DNA from: Nematostella vectensis
Taxonomy: Eukaryota; Cnidaria; Anthozoa; Actiniaria; Edwardsiidae
Assembly (NCBI RefSeq): GCF_932526225.1
Contig: NC_064043.1
Location: forward strand, 3,435,001-3,499,000
Direction of reading: 5' to 3'
Length of the DNA: 64,000 nucleotides
Shown: one piece after another, positions 57,399-64,000 of the stretch
Layout of the letters: each line of letters starts with the position of its first letter
Numbering within the stretch: position 1 is the first letter of the stretch
Made by a program: the position numbers and the translations under genes
Notes under the pieces: model-generated
Told to the model about the DNA's origin: nothing
What the model saw: the letters and a program-made list of their open reading frames with translations, nothing else
The model's database searches: none

Positions 57399-60298
57399 GT
57401 GCGATCAGCGGAATCTGCAAGGGTAGCCACACGTTTTTGTGCTCTCTGTCGTTTCGTATATTTTTTGCTGATATTTTCGGCTTTCCATGTCCTGATGTGG
57501 CCCAGTACACTTATAGTGTTCCACCAGGCCTCGCTATGGCTTCAATTAATATCTACACTGAATTTCTGGCGTTTTTCCGACCGAAGTCCGTTGCATACTG
57601 CATCCCCTCAGCACCAAATGGCGTCATCACGTACTACCCGAATCTTGTATTCAGCGTCGTCTCTCAAAACCATGCGGAAATGCTTGCCTAAACTGCGTCT
57701 CCCGGATGACCTCTGGGCAAAACTGAAGACCGTAGAAATCCGAAAACCTCCTCGTTCTAAACGGAAGCCGAAAAAGAAAGAAACAGCTAATCACACATCG
57801 GTCGTTGACTCTCCACCCTCTGATCGTCCCAGGAACACCAGGATGGTTCCCGTCACCCTCATGGCCAATGTCAGACCTCTCCTACCCAAGATGGACGAAC
57901 TTTTTTCGATCACGGAGGTTATAAGACCAGGAATAATTTGTTTAACTGAGACTTGGCTAAATAATTCAATCCCAGATTCAGCAATCGCATTGCATAATTA
58001 TGTTTGCCTGAGGAAAGATCGTGCAGTGGGACAATGCGGAGGAGTTTGCGTGTATATAGACTCGCGCATTCCATGTAAACGACTATTGGATTTTGAGCAC
58101 CCTGACGTTGAATCGTTATGGATTTCCCTGAGGCCCTTCAGACTACCAAGGCACGTAACCGAGATACTCATCGGCGTGATTTATCATCCACCCCACCTTG
58201 GTAGTGAAGAAAACAGAATCCTTATGGACCACCTTCAAGAGAACACCGATGCTTTCCTGCGCAGGCATCCTGAAGTTTTGATTTCCATCTGCGGAGACTT
58301 CAATCCCTCAAGCACTGGTATCTCGACCTTCGTGAGAGCAGTCTGTCCTCCCTGGGGAGTTGGCTAACAACCTTTAACTGGGACTGTGTATTGAATCTCT
58401 CGTCTGTCAATGAAAAGGTTCATTCATTTTATGAGATCTTCTGCAAAGCGATTGAAACATTTCTTCCTGCAAAGAGGGTGAGAGTATGCTCATCGGATAA
58501 GCCCTGGGTGTCGAGTAGAATGAAGTTGCTAGTGTCCAGGAGACAATCGGCGTTCAAGGCTCTTGGCAAAGACTCAGCCATGTTTAAATTGTTTCGTAAC
58601 AAAGTGCAAAAAGAAGCCAGGAACTGTAAAAGGTCCTACTTCAACTCGAAGGTCTCTTCACTCAAGGACACAAATGTATCAAAAGTGGTGGGCTGAGGTG
58701 AAAGCCCTTGGTGGCCTCACTGATAGATCCGAATGGTGGCACCAGCTTATTGACAGCACCACTTCCACTACAGATGCATTATGTGAAAAATTCAACACAT
58801 TCCTAGAAAATGTTACATCTCACTTCGCCCCCCTGGACTTAGATTCCTGTGCGACTACCCTCCCTGTTCCACCGGATTTCCTTGTGTCCGATCACCAGGC
58901 TTACAAGGCACTTTGCTCAATGAAAGCAAAGAAGTCGTCGGGTCCTGACCCTTCACCATCCCGCCTATGGAAGGAGTTTGCTTACGAACTTACCCCCGTC
59001 GTAGCCAACATATACAACAGCCCTCCGAAGGAGGGACATGTGCCCAAGCGCCTGAAGTCCTCGTACATCACCCCCACACCCAAGGTCTCGCCCCAAAGGT
59101 GATCGAGGAAGACCTGAGGCCGATCACGCTGACATCCCCCCTAGCGAAGATCTTAGAAGGGTTCACCCTGGATCTGCTTACATCACAAGTAATTAAAAAA
59201 ACTTGACATTAAGCAGTTTTCAGTGAGTGGGAAGAGCACGACCCATGCGTTAGTGTACATGCTTCATGTTATTCTAGAGGCACTTGACAGAGGCAACAAT
59301 TATGTTAGAATTTTCTTCGCTGACTTCAGCAAGGGGTTCAATTTAGTAGATCACCACTGCTTGCTGAACGAAATGCGTTCACTAGATGTCAATCCTGTTA
59401 TAACGAGATGGGTTTTTTCTTTCTTAACGGATAGGTCACAGCGCGTAAGAATAGAAAGCTCATTATCTTTGCCTGGGTCCCCTAATGGGGGAATCCCTCA
59501 GGGAACTAAGCTAGCACCCCTGTTGTTTGCGATATTAGTAAACAAGCTAGTGGCACAATGGCCAGCACGTATAAAATATGTAGATGTCACAACCGTATTT
59601 GAGGTAATCCTGCGTTGTAGTCCTAGCTATCTACAAGTAGTCGTAAATGACATAGTAACTTTGCATCCAGTCGTGGCATGTGACTTAACCCAAAGAAATG
59701 CAGAGAACTGAGTGTTAGCTTCCTTCAATACCAACCATCCCTTACTGGGGAGTTGTATATTTCTGGTTTACCTATTAAGAGAGTGGATAGTTACCAGATA
59801 CTTGGAGTCCACTTGAGTAGTGACCTCATGTGGAACATGCATGTAGAGTACGTTATTAAGAAGGCCAGCAAACGGTTATATGCCTTAAGATCACTAAAAA
59901 AATCTGGTGTTCAGTCTAATGACTTAATCTGCATATACTGTGTGTTGATAAGAGCGGTACTAGAATATGCAGCACCAGTGTGGGCAGGTCTACCAGTTTT
60001 CCTATCAGATTTGCTGGAAGTGGTGCAAAGGAGAGCGATGCGCGTTATTTTCACGCATACTGATTATTGCACGGCTCTTACCAATGCAGGGCTCATGTCC
60101 TTATCTGCTTGCCGTGATAGCCTCTGTGAGAGTTTTGTCACCAAAGCGAAGATATCGCCTCCTCTAAACTATATCATTCCTAAAGCTACAGAAGTCAACC
60201 ATAGCTACTCACTCCGGTCTGGCTACATGCGTACCGATAGGTTTCAAGGAAATACAGACAGGTTTAATAATTTTGTTAGTATGCGATTTCAGTAATAT
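57399..60298 (+). pseudogene. Degenerate CR1/L2-like LINE (endonuclease and reverse transcriptase)
   Basis: The pieces lie in successive shifted frames: 57399-58367 (endonuclease part: LTETWLN, VIYHPPH, ICGDFN), 58391-58696, 58563-59102 (KSSGPDPSPSRLW), 59098-59206 (RPITLTSPLAKILE), 59223-59711 (FFADFSKGFNLVDH, GGIPQGTKLAPLLF, KYVDVTT) and 59753-60295 (C-terminal: ILGVHLSSDLMWNMHV, LRAVLEYAAPVWAGLP-type). The codon for one catalytic Asp of the YVDD box is changed (YVDV), the endonuclease lacks its terminal SDH part, and several frameshifts are present, so the copy is dead. It ends in a (TTA)n tail, as CR1/L2 elements do. Assignment to that group comes from motif similarity only. Confidence 0.85.
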
Positions 60299-60370
60299 TG
60301 TGTAAAGTAGTGGCGTGCATGACAATTCACTGTAATTCAGACTTTTGTCTGCGAGAGTGTCGTAATAAAC

Positions 60371-60482
<112 letters not shown>

Positions 60483-61321
60483 AGGTACATTTATTATCGT
60501 CACAAGGTGACAGATCCTGTTCTGGTTGATTATTAATTTCATAAAAAAAGACTGTGACTTGAAAAAGTAAATAAAAAGTAGAGTGAAGCACAGCTGTCAA
60601 CACACCCACATTAGGTGGGTGTCGCAAGATTTTGGACCTCATCACATGCCTAATTTTTGTGAGAATGTTCATACATTATCTGTATTCACCTGCATTGGCT
60701 CTCTTGGGTCTTTCACATATTTACTGTATTTCACCCGATTTCACAGATTTCTGTCCAAGTTGGGTTGACAGATATGGTGCTGTGAACAAACAAGTATAGG
60801 AGTCATTGCTGTACCTGAGGCTGTAAGTTCATCAGGACATGTCGGAATGCTTGTGGTTTAAGAAGAAGAACATCCAAGAACACAAGGACTGGATCAAATT
60901 CGAGATATTTATCCATAACCTTCGAGCAGTGTTCCTAGACAAAGAATGAAACAACTTAAGTTTATACAGGGATTTGAAAAGCAAAGAATAAGAAATGGTT
61001 ATATCGGGTACGGTTTATCAAAGCTGTTTGGAAATTGGATATTTTGGACAACCGTGTTACACTTACACAAAACAGCAAGCGAACTGCGCCTCCCTGAAAC
61101 TTTCTAAAGAGTTTGTTTGACGCTGTATTCTCTCCGCATTCTACGCACACTTTTCCACTCCTCATTTTGTTTTCGTCGACTCAAAGCAGAGGTTCCTAGA
61201 TGTTGTAAAAGCTAACTATTCTCCATATTTTTAGGAGCACAAAACAGAAAACAACCAGGCGTTTCTATAAAAGGACAGAGTGAGGACTGGGCATGATGGG
61301 GAGCAAAAGAAAAGGTGAAAG

Positions 61322-61420
61322 GTAGCCTTGCGTAGCAATAAAGCTTAGCAAGCGTTTCTGTAGAGTTTCGAGCGCGCTCTCTATTCCTGCTGAAACTCCA
61401 CAGAAATGCTACGCAGGCTA
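61322..61420. mobile_element. 99-bp foldback element
   Basis: GTAGCCTTGCGTAGCA at the left is inverted against TGCTACGCAGGCTA at the right, and TTTCTGTAGAGTTTC against GAAACTCCACAGAAA inside. A small palindromic element with near-complete self-complementarity. Confidence 0.75.
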
Positions 61421-61650
61421 AAGAAAAGGGAAGTTTTGTGGTAGAAAAATATTTTTCGGTTGAGTTCTTATGAAAGTTGCAGTTCTTATAAAAGCTGGAA
61501 TCTTACTGATGAAACTATTTTGTTTCGAATAAGTAAATACCACAGGTGGAGCTGTTTTTTATTTATATTTACTTCTTTATTTTTTTATTTTTGTTTATTT
61601 ATTTTTCTTTGGGGGCGGGGGGGGGGGGGGGGTGGGTGAGTGTTTCTCGA

Positions 61651-61800
61651 GGGCCCCCGAATGGTCTTTTGCGAGCACTTGCGAGCACCCCGTTTTTTAT
61701 GCGAGACGAGCATTTTTAGGCGGAAAAAATTGCGCGAGCATGCGAGCATTAGCCGAAAACTGCGAGCACATCGAAATTTCGGGGGACCATTCGGGCGCCC
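61651..61800. mobile_element. 150-bp inverted-repeat element with internal GCGAGCA repeats
   Basis: GGGCCCCCGAATGGTC inverted against GGACCATTCGGGCGCCC. The interior has at least five GCGAGCA copies. Non-coding; superfamily unknown. Confidence 0.75.
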
Positions 61801-61985
61801 TCTCTTGAAAGGAAGTAGCGCTTGTGGAAAATCTTTTTCAACATTTAATGTACTTTTTATTACTTCCTATTCCATTTTCAATCACGCGATAAGCGTGGAG
61901 ACCAAGACAAAAGTGCGGCTATAGCGAGACACAGGGAGCTCACGTCTACACGTTGCACTGGAAAGATGAAATGCTAAAAAAGAGA

Positions 61986-63350
61986 TCATAACTTTATCAG
62001 AATAACCCCGAATGTGCTCTGATAGCGCTCAAACATCCACTTTCCGGTGGCATCCGTACACCCATGACTACACTCGTTTCCACTTGAAAAATTAAGTGCT
62101 TGCGAAAAGTGAAGACTTGTGCCAATTCCTATGAATGAGTCACAAGTATCACAAGGCACTTCATTATTCGCAACAATCCCAATCCTCGCCCGGGCCGTTA
62201 AATTGTCGCACTTCGCATTGAACCCCTGGCGGTTACAGTTGCTCTGCAATGTTCCCGAGGGTGGTCCAATCATCCCGAGCCATATCGATCGGGGGATGCT
62301 GGTTGTGTGAAGCTTGTTGGTGGAGAACACCGAGGCGAGGGTAGTCGTCAAGCCCACATTAATCTGCACCCATCTCCAGGGTGTTCCTGGTGACTAAAGA
62401 AAAATAAAAAGCTACATATGACAGCCTGATTTTGGTATGATTCTCTAAAAATGACAACTCCACTTCTTGGTGAAGGAGAAGGAAGGGAGTGGGGGCTTCT
62501 GGTTCTCTCTGGCTTTGAGCATTATGCAATTATGTCAGGATTTAACATACAAAATCTTGAAAATATTCGTAAGTCGAATTCAAAACAAGCAGAAAAGACT
62601 ATTTTATTTACCTACAGGTCAAAGGTAATATATCAATATTTGGGTGACCTTCAAACCCGCTCGGTCAATCTCTTGGAGGCCTGGGTCTAAGGACTTTATA
62701 GGATTAGTAAGGAAAAGATTTGACCAAGCAAGCAAGGTAATAAACCTGGTAGTTAGGGACGGACCATAAGAAAAGTGAAGAGGGTGGGGTGGGGGGGGGG
62801 GGGGGGGTGAGAAGCTATCAGTCGTGCATGTTTTTTTCTTCTCGTCTCAAAGACGTGCATGTATTTTTTCCAGGCTTTTCATCGTGTATTATTTTTTTTT
62901 GTTTCTTACCCACCCCCCCTTCACTTTTCTAATGGTCCGCCTCTTATCATGAGGGTACGATTAGAAATCCCCCCCTCTCGTATGTAAGTCCCCTAGTTCA
63001 CCAGTTCTAGCCATTCCCGATAGCTCTCCCCTTCACCATCCCCACCACCGCCCCTACCACCACAAAAGAGAAACGTAGAGATCCGGAGTGCCCTAAACGT
63101 GCGAGAGTACATAAACGAGATTGACCAAGAACCCTGTACTGACTTGACCAATTGAAAGTGTCAAATAGATCATTGGTAGGCTGATTGACATACTCATACT
63201 TACATTCCTCATGCCCATGCACACGTGTCTCATGGGCGTGTCCCAAAACGTGGGGAGCTTCGTCTCCTGCCCATCATCAAGTGCTTTACCCCCTTCGTAG
63301 TTATAACCCTTTTGGTTATACCAGTAAGCGGAGTCGTACAGAAAGGTTGT
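61986..63350 (-). CDS. Cnidarian skeletal-organic-matrix-protein-5-like secreted protein (3' part)
   Basis: Two phase-0 exons: 63204-63350 (acceptor ATATCTAG, donor GTAAGT) and 61986-62393 (acceptor TTTCTTTAG, stop TGA at 61986-61988), 184 residues. Key stretches: FLYDSAYWYNQKGYN, ETKLPTFWDTPMRHVCMGM, SIWLGMIGP, CNRQGFNAKCDN, ARIGIVANNEVPCDTCDS and a C-terminal FGVILIKL. I recognise this as the C-terminal module of the uncharacterised skeletal organic matrix protein 5 family of corals and its relatives in non-calcifying anthozoans. It has six or more cysteines and is presumably extracellular; the biochemical role is unknown. The 5' exons, including any signal peptide and EGF domain, must lie beyond 63351 and probably past the window. 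Identification is from memory of the family pattern. Confidence 0.7.
62780..62945. repeat. Low-complexity G run with inverted C-rich partner
   Basis: AGTGAAGAGGGTGGGGTGGG followed by a long G run, and inverted copy CCACCCCCCCTTCACTTTTC about 110 bp later, with ACGTGCATG/GTGCATGT repeats in the middle. It lies in the intron between the two matrix-protein-like exons and looks like a small inverted-repeat element. Confidence 0.6.
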
Positions 63351-63708
63351 CTAGATATAAAGAAAAGGATATAAAGAAAACCGTGTGCTATCAACACGCT
63401 ATATCACGGGAATTAGGATACTTTGTCAGCGATTTCTTTATAAAATGAATCCCCAATTTATGTTGAATATTGAACTCAGCGCGCGAATAAAATATTTGTA
63501 ACGTTATAATCCAAAATGTCTCCTGCCTTCTGAGTTAGCGAAATCCTTTTTAGTTGCCTCTTGTTATATTTCTATTTCTCTTGTCTAAAAACCCTAGCAA
63601 TCGTTGTTTTCAAGTCTTGAAACATTTGAACTGTGTAACCATAGTCTCTTTAGTGTTCGTGACAAGCCCGAGCCCTCTCCGAATTTAACTTTGTATTTAG
63701 GTTCTATA
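63351..63708. other. Intron or 5' flank, nothing recognised
   Basis: AT-rich sequence upstream (minus strand) of the matrix-protein-like exon. I found no further exon of that gene here. Confidence 0.5.
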
Positions 63709-64000
63709 TAAAATATGAAGGGAGTGAAACAACGCTCGATTCCATTGTTCGAAAACCTGCCTAGTTACGGCCAATGTTGTGATGTTGGTATGAGACATGA
63801 TTGATTGACAGCTCACCTGCTCACTTTGAACTAATCTCGCCGCAGACACACGCCCGGGCAGGCGACAAGTGCTTGGTTCGGGGCTAATTAATTAGGCGGG
63901 AAAAAGCAACGTTTTCCCGCTCAACTGCCACATGAATTTGAATTTTAACCCGGAACAAGAGAAAATTCTGCAAGTTATTTCACTCCCTCCCTTCATATTT
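63709..64000. mobile_element. Inverted-repeat element at the window's right edge
   Basis: AAATATGAAGGGAGTGAAA (63711-63729) is inverted against TTTCACTCCCTCCCTTCATATTT (to 64000), with one small insertion in the right arm. About 290 bp, non-coding. Its right end may be cut by the window limit. Confidence 0.65.

Larger units (their letters stand above)
60483..61985. other. Intergenic with two foldback elements
   Basis: No gene seen. Two inverted-repeat elements (61322-61420 and 61651-61800) and a poly-G run at 61612-61632 lie here. TTTATT at 61856-61861 is AATAAA on the minus strand, about 125 bp after the stop codon of the next gene, a plausible polyadenylation signal. Confidence 0.6.

Overview
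The window looks like animal nuclear DNA, most likely from an anthozoan cnidarian such as a sea anemone or coral. The genes are split by GT-AG introns. There are long secreted CUB/EGF proteins, a degenerate CR1/L2-type LINE, many short inverted-repeat elements, minisatellites of several kilobases, and the 3' end of a gene resembling cnidarian skeletal organic matrix protein 5. The organism is an inference. Every exon boundary was read by eye from splice sites, phase and domain continuity; no transcript data were available.

Positions 1-29833 are dominated by two paralogous genes arranged head to head. A minus-strand gene starts at 17179 and runs leftward off the window (19 exons visible, to 447). 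It encodes a signal peptide, two CUB domains and at least 13 calcium-binding EGF domains. A plus-strand gene (17705-29833, 18 coding exons, 1016 residues) encodes a signal peptide, two CUB domains, two LDLa modules, nine EGF domains and a C-terminal trypsin-fold domain. Their start codons are 525 bp apart and several exons have identical lengths (146, 202, 187, 168). The trypsin-fold domain keeps His and Ser but has Asn for the catalytic Asp and no R-IVGG activation site, so it is probably a pseudoprotease. The introns of both genes carry many tandem arrays, several of which contain copies of the adjoining splice junction. An intronless LRRC74-like gene (2855-4474, +) lies antisense inside an intron of the minus-strand gene.

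Positions 32854-38766 (+) hold an eight-exon gene for a secreted 390-residue precursor that I do not recognise. It has an acidic N-terminal region, four repeats of a five-cysteine motif, two duplicated 11-residue micro-exons and a short cationic Trp/Lys-rich tail.

Positions 40320-48430 are one large G/A-rich minisatellite with a nested 2.58-kb duplication. Positions 49922-51527 are a 30-bp array with almost no length variation that is open in one frame on each strand. A single-exon class A GPCR lies at 51744-52640 (-). An 80-bp array lies at 54960-55500, a broken CR1/L2-like LINE with a (TTA)n tail at about 57400-60482, and the 3' exons of the matrix-protein-like gene at 61986-63350 (-). Small inverted-repeat elements and two hammerhead-ribozyme-like motifs are scattered through introns and intergenic DNA.
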